The notes under the pieces: model-generated | Databases searched by the model: none | The model's input: the letters and a program-made list of their open reading frames with translations, nothing else | What the model was told of the DNA's origin: nothing | NCBI GenBank assembly: GCA_028752905.1 | Contig: JAQNBH010000013.1 | Coordinates: 12,574,897-12,638,896 of the forward strand | Source of the DNA: Cladorhizidae sp. MBARI D1340-BT2 | Lineage: Eukaryota > Porifera > Demospongiae > Poecilosclerida > Cladorhizidae | DNA: 64,000 nt | Reading direction: 5' to 3' | Shown: positions 1 to 15,200 of the stretch, piece by piece | How the letters are laid out: the number at the start of each line of letters is the position of its first letter | Numbering within the stretch: position 1 is the stretch's first letter | Translations under genes and position numbers: made by a program

Positions 1-178
1 TGCATGTACATTAATCAACCCCAGATAGTCTAGATACCTACTACAGAAGTGACCTGGCCAATGCCTATCTGCATGTACATTAATCAACCCCAGATAGTCT
101 AGATGCCTACTACAGAAGTGACCTGGCCAATGCCTATCTGCATGTACATTAATCAACCCCAGATAGTCTAGATGCCTA

Positions 179-994
179 CTACAGAAGTGACCTGCTATCT
201 GCATGTAAATTAATCAACCCCAGATAGTCTAGATGCCTACTACAGAAGTGACCTGGCCAATGCCTATCTGCATGTATATTAATCAACCCCAGATAGTCTA
301 GATACCTACTACAGAAGTGACCTGGCCAATGCCTATCTGCATGTACATTAATCAACCCCAGATAGTTTAGATGCCTACTACAGAAGTGACCTGGCCAATG
401 CCTATCTGCATGTAAATTAATCAACCCCAGATAGTCTAGATGCCTACTACAGAAGTGACCTGGCCAATGCCTATCTGCATGTACATTAATCAACCCCAGA
501 TAGTCTAGATGTCTACTACAGAAGTGACCTGGCCAATGCCTACCTGCATGTGTAAATTAATCCACCCCAGATAGTCTAGATACCTACTACAGAAGTGACC
601 TGCTATCTGCATGTAAATTAATCAACCCCAGATAGTCTAGATGCCTACTACAGAAGTGACCTGGCCAATGCCTATCTGCATGTATATTAATCAACCCCAG
701 ATAGTCTAGATACCTACTACAGAAGTGACCTGACCAATGCCTATCTGCATGTACATTAATCAACCCCAGATAGTTTAGATGCCTACTACAGAAGTGACCT
801 GGCCAATGCCTATCTGCATCTACATTAATCAACCCCAGATAGTCTAGATGCCTACTACAGAAGTGACCTGGCCAATGCCTATCTGCATGTACATTAATCA
901 ACCCCAGATAGTCTAGATGTCTACTACAGAAGTGACCTGGCCAATGCCTACCTGCAGGTGTAAATTAATCCACCCCAAATAGTCTAGATACCTA
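179..994. repeat. 408-bp higher-order unit (six monomers), two adjacent copies
   Basis: The pattern at 179-586 recurs at 587-994. Each unit holds four 69-bp monomers, one 61-bp monomer (8-bp loss) and one 71-bp monomer (2-bp gain), and 4x69+61+71 gives the observed 408 bp. The same hexamer is seen singly at many later places in the array. Confidence 0.8.
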
Positions 995-3788
995 CTACAG
1001 AAGTGACCTGCTATCTGCATGTAAATTAATCAACCCCAGATAGTCTAGATGCCTACTACAGAAGTGACCTGGCCAATGCCTATCTGCATGTATATTAATC
1101 AACCCCAGATAGTCTAGATACCTACTACAGAAGTGACCTGACCAATGCCTATCTGCATGTACATTAATCAACCCCAGATAGTTTAGATGCCTACTACAGA
1201 AGTGACCTGGCCAATGCCTATCTGCATCTACATTAATCAACCCCAGATAGTCTAGATGCCTACTACAGAAGTGACCTGGCCAATGCCTATCTGCATGTAA
1301 ATTAATCAACCCCAGATAGTCTAGATGTCTACTACAGAAGTGACCTGGCCAATGCCTATCTGCATGTACATTAATCAACCCCAGATAGTCTAGATACCTA
1401 CTACAGAAGTGACCTGGCCAATACCTACCTGCGTGTAAATTAATCAACCCCAGATAGTCTAGATGCCTACTATGGAAGTGACCTGGCCCATGCCTACCTG
1501 CATGTACATTAATCAACCCCAGATAGTCTAGATACCTACTACAGAAGTGACCTGGCCAATGCCTATCTGCATGTACATTAATCAACCCCAGATAGTCTAG
1601 ATGCCTACTACAGAAGTGACCTGGCCAATGCCTATCTGCATGTACATTAATCAACCCCAGATAGTCTAGATGCCTACTACAGAAGTGACCTGGCCAATGC
1701 CTATCTGCATGTATATTAATCAACCCCAGATAGTCTAGATACCTACTACAGAAGTGACCTGGCCAATGCCTACCTGCATGTGTAAATTAATCAACCCCAA
1801 ATAGTCTAGATACCTACTACAGAAGCGACCTGCTATCTGCATGTAAATTAATCAACCCCAGATAGTCTAGATGCCTACTACAGAAGTGACCTGGCCAATG
1901 CCTATCTGCATGTATATTAATCAACCCCAGATAGTCTAGATACCCACTACAGAAGTGACCTGGCCAATGCCTATCTGCATGTACATTAATCAACCCCAGA
2001 TAGTTTAGATGCCTACTACAGAAGTGACCTGGCCAATGCCTATCTGCATGTAAATTAATCAACCCCAGATAGTCTAGATGCCTACTACAGAAGTGACCTG
2101 GCCAATGCCTATCTGCATGTACATTAATCAACCCCAGATAGTCTAGATGCCGAAGTGACCTGGCCAATGCCTACCTGCATGTAAATTAATCAACCCCAGA
2201 TAGTCTAGATGCCTACTACAGAAGTGACCTGACCAATGCCTATCTGCATGTATATTAATCAACCCCAGATAGTTTAGATGCCTACTACAGAAGTGACCTG
2301 GCCAATGCCTATCTGCATCTACATTAATCAACCCCAGATAGTCTAGATGCCTACTACAGAAGTGACCTGGCCAATGCCTATCTGCATGTATATTAATCAA
2401 CCCCAGATAGTTTAGATGCCTACTACAGAAGTGACCTGGCCAATGCCTATCTGCATCTACATTAATCAACCCCAGATAGTCTAGATGCCTACTACAGAAG
2501 TGACCTGGCCAATGCCTATCTGCATGTAAATTAATCAACCCCAGATAGTCTAGATGTCTACTACAGAAGTGACCTGGCCAATGCCTATCTGCATGTACAT
2601 TAATCAACACCAGATAGTCTAGATACCTACTACAGAAGTGACCTGGCCAATACCTACCTGCGTGTAAATTAATCAACCCCAGATAGTCTAGATGCCTACT
2701 ATGGAAGTGACCTGGCCCATGCCTACCTGCATGTACATTAATCAACCCCAGATAGTCTAGATACCTACTACAGAAGTGACCTGGCCAATGCCTATCTGCA
2801 TGTACATTAATCAACCCCAGATAGTCTAGATGCCTACTACAGAAGTGACCTGGCCAATGCCTATCTGCATGTACATTAATCAACCCCAGATAGTCTAGAT
2901 GCCTACTACAGAAGTGACCTGCTATCTGCATGTAAATTAATCAACCCCAGATAGTCTAGATGCCTACTACAGAAGTGACCTGGCCAATGCCTATCTGCAT
3001 GTATATTAATCAACCCCAGATAGTCTAGATACCTACTACAGAAGTGACCTGGCCAATGCCTATCTGCATGTACATTAATCAACCCCAGATAGTTTAGATG
3101 CCTACTACAGAAGTGACCTGGCCAATGCCTATCTGCATGTAAATTAATCAACCCCAGATAGTCTAGATGCCTACTACAGAAGTGACCTGGCCAATGCCTA
3201 CCTGCATGTACATTAATCAACCCCAGATAGTCTAGATACCTACTACAGAAGTGACCTGGCCAATGCCTATCTGCATGTACATTAATCAACCCCAGATAGT
3301 CTAGATGCCTACTACAGAAGTGACCTGGCCAATGCCTATCTGCATGTACATTAATCAACCCCAGATAGTCTAGATGCCTACTACAGAAGTGACCTGCTAT
3401 CTGCATGTAAATTAATCAACCCCAGATAGTCTAGATGCCTACTACAGAAGTGACCTGGCCAATGCCTATCTGCATGTATATTAATCAACCCCAGATAGTC
3501 TAGATACCTACTACAGAAGTGACCTGGCCAATGCCTATCTGCATGTACATTAATCAACCCCAGATAGTTTAGATGCCTACTACAGAAGTGACCTGGCCAA
3601 TGCCTATCTGCATGTAAATTAATCAACCCCAGATAGTCTAGATGCCTACTACAGAAGTGACCTGGCCAATGCCTATCTGCATGTACATTAATCAACCCCA
3701 GATAGTCTAGATGTCTACTACAGAAGTGACCTGGCCAATGCCTACCTGCATGTGTAAATTAATCCACCCCAAATAGTCTAGATACCTA

Positions 3789-6700
3789 CTACAGAAGTGA
3801 CCTGCTATCTGCATGTAAATTAATCAACCCCAGATAGTCTAGATGCCTACTACAGAAGTGACCTGGCCAATGCCTATCTGCATGTATATTAATCAACCCC
3901 AGATAGTCTAGATACCTACTACAGAAGTGACCTGACCAATGCCTATCTGCATGTACATTAATCAACCCCAGATAGTTTAGATGCCTACTACAGAAGTGAC
4001 CTGGCCAATGCCTATCTGCATCTACATTAATCAACCCCAGATAGTCTAGATGCCTACTACAGAAGTGACCTGGCCAATGCCTATCTGCATGTAAATTAAT
4101 CAACCCCAGATAGTCTAGATGTCTACTACAGAAGTGACCTGGCCAATGCCTATCTGCATGTACATTAATCAACCCCAGATAGTCTAGATACCTACTACAG
4201 AAGTGACCTGGCCAATACCTACCGCGTGTAAATTAATCAACCCCAGATAGTCTAGATGCCTACTATGGAAGTGACCTGGCCCATGCCTACCTGCATGTAC
4301 ATTAATCAACCCCAGATAGTCTAGATACCTACTACAGAAGTGACCTGGCCAATGCCTATCTGCATGTACATTAATCAACCCCAGATAGTCTAGATGCCTA
4401 CTACAGAAGTGACCTGGCCAATGCCTATCTGCATGTACATTAATCAACCCCAGATAGTCTAGATGCCTACTACAGAAGTGACCTGCTATCTGCATGTAAA
4501 TTAATCAACCCCAGATAGTCTAGATGCCTACTACAGAAGTGACCTGGCCAATGCCTATCTGCATGTATATTAATCAACCCCAGATAGTCTAGATACCTAC
4601 TACAGAAGTGACCTGGCCAATGCCTATCTGCATGTACATTAATCAACCCCAGATAGTCTAGATGCCTACTACAGAAGTGACCTGGCCAATGCCTATCTGC
4701 ATGTACATTAATCAACCCCAGATAGTCTAGATGTCTACTACAGAAGTGACCTGGCCAATGCCTACCTGCATGTGTAAATTAATCCACCCCAAATAGTCTA
4801 GATACCTACTACAGAAGTGACCTGCTATCTGCATGTAAATTAATCAACCCCAGATAGTCTAGATGCCTACTACAGAAGTGACCTGGCCAATGCCTATCTG
4901 CATGTATATTAATCAACCCCAGATAGTCTAGATACCTACTACAGAAGTGACCTGACCAATGCCTATCTGCATGTACATTAATCAACCCCAGATAGTTTAG
5001 ATGCCTACTACAGAAGTGACCTGGCCAATGCCTATCTGCATCTACATTAATCAACCCCAGATAGTCTAGATGCCTACTACAGAAGTGACCTGGCCAATGC
5101 CTATCTGCATGTAAATTAATCAACCCCAGATAGTCTAGATGTCTACTACAGAAGTGACCTGGCCAATGCCTATCTGCATGTACATTAATCAACCCCAGAT
5201 AGTCTAGATACCTACTACAGAAGTGACCTGGCCAATACCTACCTGCGTGTAAATTAATCAACCCCAGATAGTCTAGATGCCTACTATGGAAGTGACCTGG
5301 CCCATGCCTACCTGCATGTACATTAATCAACCCCAGATAGTCTAGATACCTACTACAGAAGTGACCTGGCCAATGCCTATCTGCATGTACATTAATCAAC
5401 CCCAGATAGTCTAGATGCCTACTACAGAAGTGACCTGGCCAATGCCTATCTGCATGTACATTAATCAACCCCAGATAGTCTAGATGCCTACTACAGAAGT
5501 GACCTGCTATCTGCATGTAAATTAATCAACCCCAGATAGTCTAGATGCCTACTACAGAAGTGACCTGGCCAATGCCTATCTGCATGTATATTAATCAACC
5601 CCAGATAGTCTAGATACCTACTACAGAAGTGACGTGGCCAATGCCTATCTGCATGTACATTAATCAACCCCAGATAGTCTAGATGCCTACTACAGAAGTG
5701 ACCTGGCCAATGCCTATCTGCATGTACATTAATCAACCCCAGATAGTCTAGATGCCTACTACAGAAGTGACCTGGCCAATGCCTACCTGCATGTGTAAAT
5801 TAATCAACCCCAAATAGTCTAGATACCTACTACAGAAGCGACCTGCTATCTGCATGTAAATTAATCAACCCCAGATAGTCTAGATGCCTACTACAGAAGT
5901 GACCTGGCCAATGCCTATCTGCATGTATATTAATCAACCCCAGATAGTCTAGATACCCACTACAGAAGTGACCTGGCCAATGCCTATCTGCATGTACATT
6001 AATCAACCCCAGATAGTTTAGATGCCTACTACAGAAGTGACCTGGCCAATGCCTATCTGCATGTAAATTAATCAACCCCAGATAGTCTAGATGCCTACTA
6101 CAGAAGTGACCTGGCCAATGCCTATCTGCATGTACATTAATCAACCCCAGATAGTCTAGATGCCGAAGTGACCTGGCCAATGCCTACCTGCATGTAAATT
6201 AATCAACCCCAGATAGTCTAGATGCCTACTACAGAAGTGACCTGACCAATGCTTATCTGCATGTATATTAATCAACCCCAGATAGTTTAGATGCCTACTA
6301 CAGAAGTGACCTGGCCAATGCCTATCTGCATCTACATTAATCAACCCCAGATAGTCTAGATGCCTACTACAGAAGTGACCTGGCCAATGCCTATCTGCAT
6401 GTATATTAATCAACCCCAGATAGTTTAGATGCCTACTACAGAAGTGACCTGGCCAATGCCTATCTGCATCTACATTAATCAACCCCAGATAGTCTAGATG
6501 CCTACTACAGAAGTGACCTGCTATCTGCATGTAAATTAATCAACCCCAGATAGTCTAGATGCCTACTACAGAAGTGACCTGGCCAATGCCTATCTGCATG
6601 TATATTAATCAACCCCAGATAGTCTAGATACCTACTACAGAAGTGACCTGACCAATGCCTATCTGCATGTACATTAATCAACCCCAGATAGTTTAGATGC

Positions 6701-9220
6701 CTACTACAGAAGTGACCTGGCCAATGCCTATCTGCATCTACATTAATCAACCCCAGATAGTCTAGATGCCTACTACAGAAGTGACCTGGCCAATGCCTAT
6801 CTGCATGTAAATTAATCAACCCCAGATAGTCTAGATGTCTACTACAGAAGTGACCTGGCCAATGCCTATCTGCATGTACATTAATCAACCCCAGATAGTC
6901 TAGATACCTACTACAGAAGTGACCTGGCCAATACCTACCGCGTGTAAATTAATCAACCCCAGATAGTCTAGATGCCTACTATGGAAGTGACCTGGCCCAT
7001 GCCTACCTGCATGTACATTAATCAACCCCAGATAGTCTAGATACCTACTACAGAAGTGACCTGGCCAATGCCTATCTGCATGTACATTAATCAACCCCAG
7101 ATAGTCTAGATGCCTACTACAGAAGTGACCTGGCCAATGCCTATCTGCATGTACATTAATCAACCCCAGATAGTCTAGATGCCTACTACAGAAGTGACCT
7201 GCTATCTGCATGTAAATTAATCAACCCCAGATAGTCTAGATGCCTACTACAGAAGTGACCTGGCCAATGCCTATCTGCATGTATATTAATCAACCCCAGA
7301 TAGTCTAGATACCTACTACAGAAGTGACCTGGCCAATGCCTATCTGCATGTACATTAATCAACCCCAGATAGTCTAGATGCCTACTACAGAAGTGACCTG
7401 GCCAATGCCTATCTGCATGTACATTAATCAACCCCAGATAGTCTAGATGTCTACTACAGAAGTGACCTGGCCAATGCCTACCTGCATGTGTAAATTAATC
7501 CACCCCAAATAGTCTAGATACCTACTACAGAAGTGACCTGCTATCTGCATGTAAATTAATCAACCCCAGATAGTCTAGATGCCTACTACAGAAGTGACCT
7601 GGCCAATGCCTATCTGCATGTATATTAATCAACCCCAGATAGTCTAGATACCTACTACAGAAGTGACCTGACCAATGCCTATCTGCATGTACATTAATCA
7701 ACCCCAGATAGTTTAGATGCCTACTACAGAAGTGACCTGGCCAATGCCTATCTGCATCTACATTAATCAACCCCAGATAGTCTAGATGCCTACTACAGAA
7801 GTGACCTGGCCAATGCCTATCTGCATGTAAATTAATCAACCCCAGATAGTCTAGATGTCTACTACAGAAGTGACCTGGCCAATGCCTATCTGCATGTACA
7901 TTAATCAACCCCAGATAGTCTAGATACCTACTACAGAAGTGACCTGGCCAATACCTACCTGCGTGTAAATTAATCAACCCCAGATAGTCTAGATGCCTAC
8001 TATGGAAGTGACCTGGCCCATGCCTACCTGCATGTACATTAATCAACCCCAGATAGTCTAGATACCTACTACAGAAGTGACCTGGCCAATGCCTATCTGC
8101 ATGTACATTAATCAACCCCAGATAGTCTAGATGCCTACTACAGAAGTGACCTGGCCAATGCCTATCTGCATGTACATTAATCAACCCCAGATAGTCTAGA
8201 TGCCTACTACAGAAGTGACCTGCTATCTGCATGTAAATTAATCAACCCCAGATAGTCTAGATGCCTACTACAGAAGTGACCTGGCCAATGCCTATCTGCA
8301 TGTATATTAATCAACCCCAGATAGTCTAGATACCTACTACAGAAGTGACGTGGCCAATGCCTATCTGCATGTACATTAATCAACCCCAGATAGTCTAGAT
8401 GCCTACTACAGAAGTGACCTGGCCAATGCCTATCTGCATGTACATTAATCAACCCCAGATAGTCTAGATGCCTACTACAGAAGTGACCTGGCCAATGCCT
8501 ACCTGCATGTGTAAATTAATCAACCCCAAATAGTCTAGATACCTACTACAGAAGCGACCTGCTATCTGCATGTAAATTAATCAACCCCAGATAGTCTAGA
8601 TGCCTACTACAGAAGTGACCTGGCCAATGCCTATCTGCATGTATATTAATCAACCCCAGATAGTCTAGATACCCACTACAGAAGTGACCTGGCCAATGCC
8701 TATCTGCATGTACATTAATCAACCCCAGATAGTTTAGATGCCTACTACAGAAGTGACCTGGCCAATGCCTATCTGCATGTAAATTAATCAACCCCAGATA
8801 GTCTAGATGCCTACTACAGAAGTGACCTGGCCAATGCCTATCTGCATGTACATTAATCAACCCCAGATAGTCTAGATGCCGAAGTGACCTGGCCAATGCC
8901 TACCTGCATGTAAATTAATCAACCCCAGATAGTCTAGATGCCTACTACAGAAGTGACCTGACCAATGCTTATCTGCATGTATATTAATCAACCCCAGATA
9001 GTTTAGATGCCTACTACAGAAGTGACCTGGCCAATGCCTATCTGCATCTACATTAATCAACCCCAGATAGTCTAGATGCCTACTACAGAAGTGACCTGGC
9101 CAATGCCTATCTGCATGTATATTAATCAACCCCAGATAGTTTAGATGCCTACTACAGAAGTGACCTGGCCAATGCCTATCTGCATCTACATTAATCAACC
9201 CCAGATAGTCTAGATGCCTA
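3789..9220. repeat. 2716-bp tandem block duplication inside the satellite
   Basis: The ordered series of variant monomers in 3789-6504 is repeated in 6505-9220. Landmarks at 4184, 4470, 4809, 5491, 5830 and 6156 recur exactly 2716 bp later. The block equals 40 monomers less 44 bp: five 8-bp losses, one 7-bp loss, one 1-bp loss (CTACCGCGTG) and two 2-bp gains. Only scattered single-base differences are visible, which implies a recent duplication. Confidence 0.85.
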
Positions 9221-12200
9221 CTACAGAAGTGACCTGGCCAATGCCTATCTGCATGTAAATTAATCAACCCCAGATAGTCTAGATGTCTACTACAGAAGTG
9301 ACCTGGCCAATGCCTATCTGCATGTACATTAATCAACACCAGATAGTCTAGATACCTACTACAGAAGTGACCTGGCCAATACCTACCTGCGTGTAAATTA
9401 ATCAACCCCAGATAGTCTAGATGCCTACTATGGAAGTGACCTGGCCCATGCCTACCTGCATGTACATTAATCAACCCCAGATAGTCTAGATACCTACTAC
9501 AGAAGTGACCTGGCCAATGCCTATCTGCATGTACATTAATCAACCCCAGATAGTCTAGATGCCTACTACAGAAGTGACCTGGCCAATGCCTATCTGCATG
9601 TACATTAATCAACCCCAGATAGTCTAGATGCCTACTACAGAAGTGACCTGCTATCTGCATGTAAATTAATCAACCCCAGATAGTCTAGATGCCTACTACA
9701 GAAGTGACCTGGCCAATGCCTATCTGCATGTATATTAATCAACCCCAGATAGTCTAGATACCTACTACAGAAGTGACCTGGCCAATGCCTATCTGCATGT
9801 ACATTAATCAAACCCAGATAGTTTAGATGCCTACTACAGAAGTGACCTGGCCAATGCCTATCTGCATGTAAATTAATCAACCCCAGATAGTCTAGATGCC
9901 TACTACAGAAGTGACCTGGCCAATGCCTATCTGCATGTACATTAATCAACCCCAGATAGTCTAGATGTCTACTACAGAAGTGACCTGGCCAATGCCTACC
10001 TGCATGTACATTAATCAACCCCAGATAGTCTAGATACCTACTACAGAAGTGACCTGGCCAATGCCTATCTGCATGTACATTAATCAACCCCAGATAGTCT
10101 AGATACCTACTACTGAAGTGACCTGGCCAATACCTACCTGCGTGTAAATTAATCAACCCCAGATAGTCTAGATGCCTACTATGGAAGTGACCTGGCCCAT
10201 GCCTACCTGCATGTACATTAATCAACCCCAGATAGTCTAGATACCTACTACAGAAGTGACCTGGCCAATGCCTATCTGCATGTACATTAATCAACCCCAG
10301 ATAGTCTAGATGCCTACTACAGAAGTGACCTGGCCAATGCCTATCTGCATGTACATTAATCAACCCCAGATAGTCTAGATGCCTACTACAGAAGTGACCT
10401 GGCCAATGCCTATCTGCATGTATATTAATCAACCCCAGATAGTCTAGATACCTACTACAGAAGTGACGTGGCCAATGCCTATCTGCATGTACATTAATCA
10501 ACCCCAGATAGTCTAGATGCCTACTACAGAAGTGACCTGGCCAATGCCTATCTGCATGTACATTAATCAACCCCAGATAGTCTAGATGCCTACTACAGAA
10601 GTGACCTGGCCAATGCCTACCTGCATGTGTAAATTAATCAACCCCAAATAGTCTAGATACCTACTACAGAAGCGACCTGCTATCTGCATGTAAATTAATC
10701 AACCCCAGATAGTCTAGATGCCTACTACAGAAGTGACCTGGCCAATGCCTATCTGCATGTATATTAATCAACCCCAGATAGTCTAGATACCCACTACAGA
10801 AGTGACCTGGCCAATGCCTATCTGCATGTACATTAATCAACCCCAGATAGTTTAGATGCCTACTACAGAAGTGACCTGGCCAATGCCTATCTGCATGTAA
10901 ATTAATCAACCCCAGATAGTCTAGATGCCTACTACAGAAGTGACCTGGCCAATGCCTATCTGCATGTACATTAATCAACCCCAGATAGTCTAGATGCCGA
11001 AGTGACCTGGCCAATGCCTACCTGCATGTAAATTAATCAACCCCAGATAGTCTAGATGCCTACTACAGAAGTGACCTGACCAATGCCTATCTGCATGTAT
11101 ATTAATCAACCCCAGATAGTTTAGATGCCTACTACAGAAGTGACCTGGCCAATGCCTATCTGCATGTAAATTAATCAACCCCAGATAGTCTAGATGCCTA
11201 CTACAGAAGTGACCTGGCCAATGCCTATCTGCATGTACATTAATCAACCCCAGATAGTCTAGATGCCGAAGTGACCTGGCCAATGCCTACCTGCATGTAA
11301 ATTAATCAACCCCAGATAGTCTAGATGCCTACTACAGAAGTGACCTGACCAATGCCTATCTGCATGTATATTAATCAACCCCAGATAGTTTAGATGCCTA
11401 CTACAGAAGTGACCTGGCCAATGCCTATCTGCATCTACATTAATCAACCCCAGATAGTCTAGATGCCTACTACAGAAGTGACCTGGCCAATGCCTATTTG
11501 CATGTAAATTAATCAACCCCAGATAGTCTAGATGTCTACTACAGAAGTGACCTGGCCAATGCCTATCTGCATGTACATTAATCAACACCAGATAGTCTAG
11601 ATACCTACTACAGAAGTGACCTGGCCAATACCTACCTGCGTGTAAATTAATCAACCCCAGATAGTCTAGATGCCTACTATGGAAGTGACCTGGCCCATGC
11701 CTACCTGCATGTACATTAATCAACCCCAGATAGTCTAGATACCTACTACAGAAGTGACCTGGCCAATGCCTATCTGCATGTACATTAATCAACCCCAGAT
11801 AGTCTAGATGCCTACTACAGAAGTGACCTGGCCAATGCCTATCTGCATGTACATTAATCAACCCCAGATAGTCTAGATGCCTACTACAGAAGTGACCTGC
11901 TATCTGCATGTAAATTAATCAACCCCAGATAGTCTAGATGCCTACTACAGAAGTGACCTGGCCAATGCCTATCTGCATGTATATTAATCAACCCCAGATA
12001 GTCTAGATACCTACTACAGAAGTGACCTGGCCAATGCCTATCTGCATGTACATTAATCAACCCCAGATAGTTTAGATGCCTACTACAGAAGTGACCTGGC
12101 CAATGCCTATCTGCATGTAAATTAATCAACCCCAGATAGTCTAGATGCCTACTACAGAAGTGACCTGGCCAATGCCTACCTGCATGTACATTAATCAACC

Positions 12201-15200
12201 CCAGATAGTCTAGATACCTACTACAGAAGTGACCTGGCCAATGCCTATCTGCATGTACATTAATCAACCCCAGATAGTCTAGATGCCTACTACAGAAGTG
12301 ACCTGGCCAATGCCTATCTGCATGTACATTAATCAACCCCAGATAGTCTAGATGTCTACTACAGAAGTGACCTGGCCAATGCCTACCTGCATGTACATTA
12401 ATCAACCCCAGATAGTCTAGATACCTACTACAGAAGTGACCTGGCCAATGCCTATCTGCATGTACATTAATCAACCCCAGATAGTCTAGATACCTACTAC
12501 TGAAGTGACCTGGCCAATACCTACCTGCGTGTAAATTAATCAACCCCAGATAGTCTAGATGCCTACTATGGAAGTGACCTGGCCCATGCCTACCTGCATG
12601 TACATTAATCAACCCCAGATAGTCTAGATACCTACTACAGAAGTGACCTGGCCAATGCCTATCTGCATGTACATTAATCAACCCCAGATAGTCTAGATGC
12701 CTACTACAGAAGTGACCTGGCCAATGCCTATCTGCATGTACATTAATCAACCCCAGATAGTCTAGATGCCTACTACAGAAGTGACCTGGCCAATGCCTAT
12801 CTGCATGTATATTAATCAACCCCAGATAGTCTAGATACCTACTACAGAAGTGACGTGGCCAATGCCTATCTGCATGTACATTAATCAACCCCAGATAGTC
12901 TAGATGCCTACTACAGAAGTGACCTGGCCAATGCCTATCTGCATGTACATTAATCAACCCCAGATAGTCTAGATGCCTACTACAGAAGTGACCTGGCCAA
13001 TGCCTACCTGCATGTTTAAATTAATCAACCCCAAATAGTCTAGATACCTACTACAGAAGCGACCTGCTATCTGCATGTAAATTAATCAACCCCAGATAGT
13101 CTAGATGCCTACTACAGAAGTGACCTGGCCAATGCCTATCTGCATGTATATTAATCAACCCCAGATAGTCTAGATACCCACTACAGAAGTGACCTGGCCA
13201 ATGCCTATCTGCATGTACATTAATCAACCCCAGATAGTTTAGATGCCTACTACAGAAGTGACCTGGCCAATGCCTATCTGCATGTAAATTAATCAACCCC
13301 AGATAGTCTAGATGCCTACTACAGAAGTGACCTGGCCAATGCCTATCTGCATGTACATTAATCAACCCCAGATAGTCTAGATGCCGAAGTGACCTGGCCA
13401 ATGCTTACCTGCATGTAAATTAATCAACCCCAGATAGTCTAGATGCCTACTACAGAAGTGACCTGACCAATGCCTATCTGCATGTATATTAATCAACCCC
13501 AGATAGTTTAGATGCCTACTACAGAAGTGACCTGGCCAATGCCTATCTGCATCTACATTAATCAACCCCAGATAGTCTAGATGCCTACTACAGAAGTGAC
13601 CTGGCCAATGCCTATTTGCATGTAAATTAATCAACCCCAGATAGTCTAGATGTCTACTACAGAAGTGACCTGGCCAATGCCTATCTGCATGTACATTAAT
13701 CAACACCAGATAGTCTAGATACCTACTACAGAAGTGACCTGGCCAATACCTACCTGCGTGTAAATTAATCAACCCCAGATAGTCTAGATGCCTACTATGG
13801 AAGTGACCTGGCCCATGCCTACCTGCATGTACATTAATCAACCCCAGATAGTCTAGATACCTACTACAGAAGTGACCTGGCCAATGCCTATCTGCATGTA
13901 CATTAATCAACCCCAGATAGTCTAGATGCCTACTACAGAAGTGACCTGGCCAATGCCTATCTGCATGTACATTAATCAACCCCAGATAGTCTAGATGCCT
14001 ACTACAGAAGTGACCTGCTATCTGCATGTAAATTAATCAACCCCAGATAGTCTAGATGCCTACTACAGAAGTGACCTGGCCAATGCCTATCTGCATGTAT
14101 ATTAATCAACCCCAGATAGTCTAGATACCTACTACAGAAGTGACCTGGCCAATGCCTATCTGCATGTACATTAATCAACCCCAGATAGTTTAGATGCCTA
14201 CTACAGAAGTGACCTGGCCAATGCCTATCTGCATGTAAATTAATCAACCCCAGATAGTCTAGATGCCTACTACAGAAGTGACCTGGCCAATGCCTACCTG
14301 CATGTACATTAATCAACCCCAGATAGTCTAGATACCTACTACAGAAGTGACCTGGCCAATGCCTATCTGCATGTACATTAATCAACCCCAGATAGTCTAG
14401 ATGCCTACTACAGAAGTGACCTGGCCAATGCCTATCTGCATGTACATTAATCAACCCCAGATAGTCTAGATGCCTACTACAGAAGTGACCTGGCCAATGC
14501 CTATCTGCATGTACATTAATCAACCCCAGATAGTCTAGATGCCTACTACAGAAGTGACCTGGCCAATGCCTATCTGCATGTAAATTAATCAACCCCAGAT
14601 AGTCTAGATGCCTACTACAGAAGTGACCTGGCCAATGCCTACCTGCATGTACATTAATCAACCCCAGATAGTCTAGATACCTACTACAGAAGTGACCTGG
14701 CCAATGCCTATCTGCATGTACATTAATCAACCCCAGATAGTCTAGATGCCTACTACAGAAGTGACCTGGCCAATGCCTATCTGCATGTACATTAATCAAC
14801 CCCAGATAGTCTAGATGCCTACTACAGAAGTGACCTGCTATCTGCATGTAAATTAATCAACCCCAGATAGTCTAGATGCCTACTACAGAAGTGACCTGGC
14901 CAATGCCTATCTGCATGTATATTAATCAACCCCAGATAGTCTAGATACCTACTACAGAAGTGACCTGGCCAATGCCTATCTGCATGTACATTAATCAACC
15001 CCAGATAGTTTAGATGCCTACTACAGAAGTGACCTGGCCAATGCCTATCTGCATGTAAATTAATCAACCCCAGATAGTCTAGATGCCTACTACAGAAGTG
15101 ACCTGGCCAATGCCTATCTGCATGTACATTAATCAACCCCAGATAGTCTAGATGTCTACTACAGAAGTGACCTGGCCAATGCCTACCTGCAGGTGTAAAT

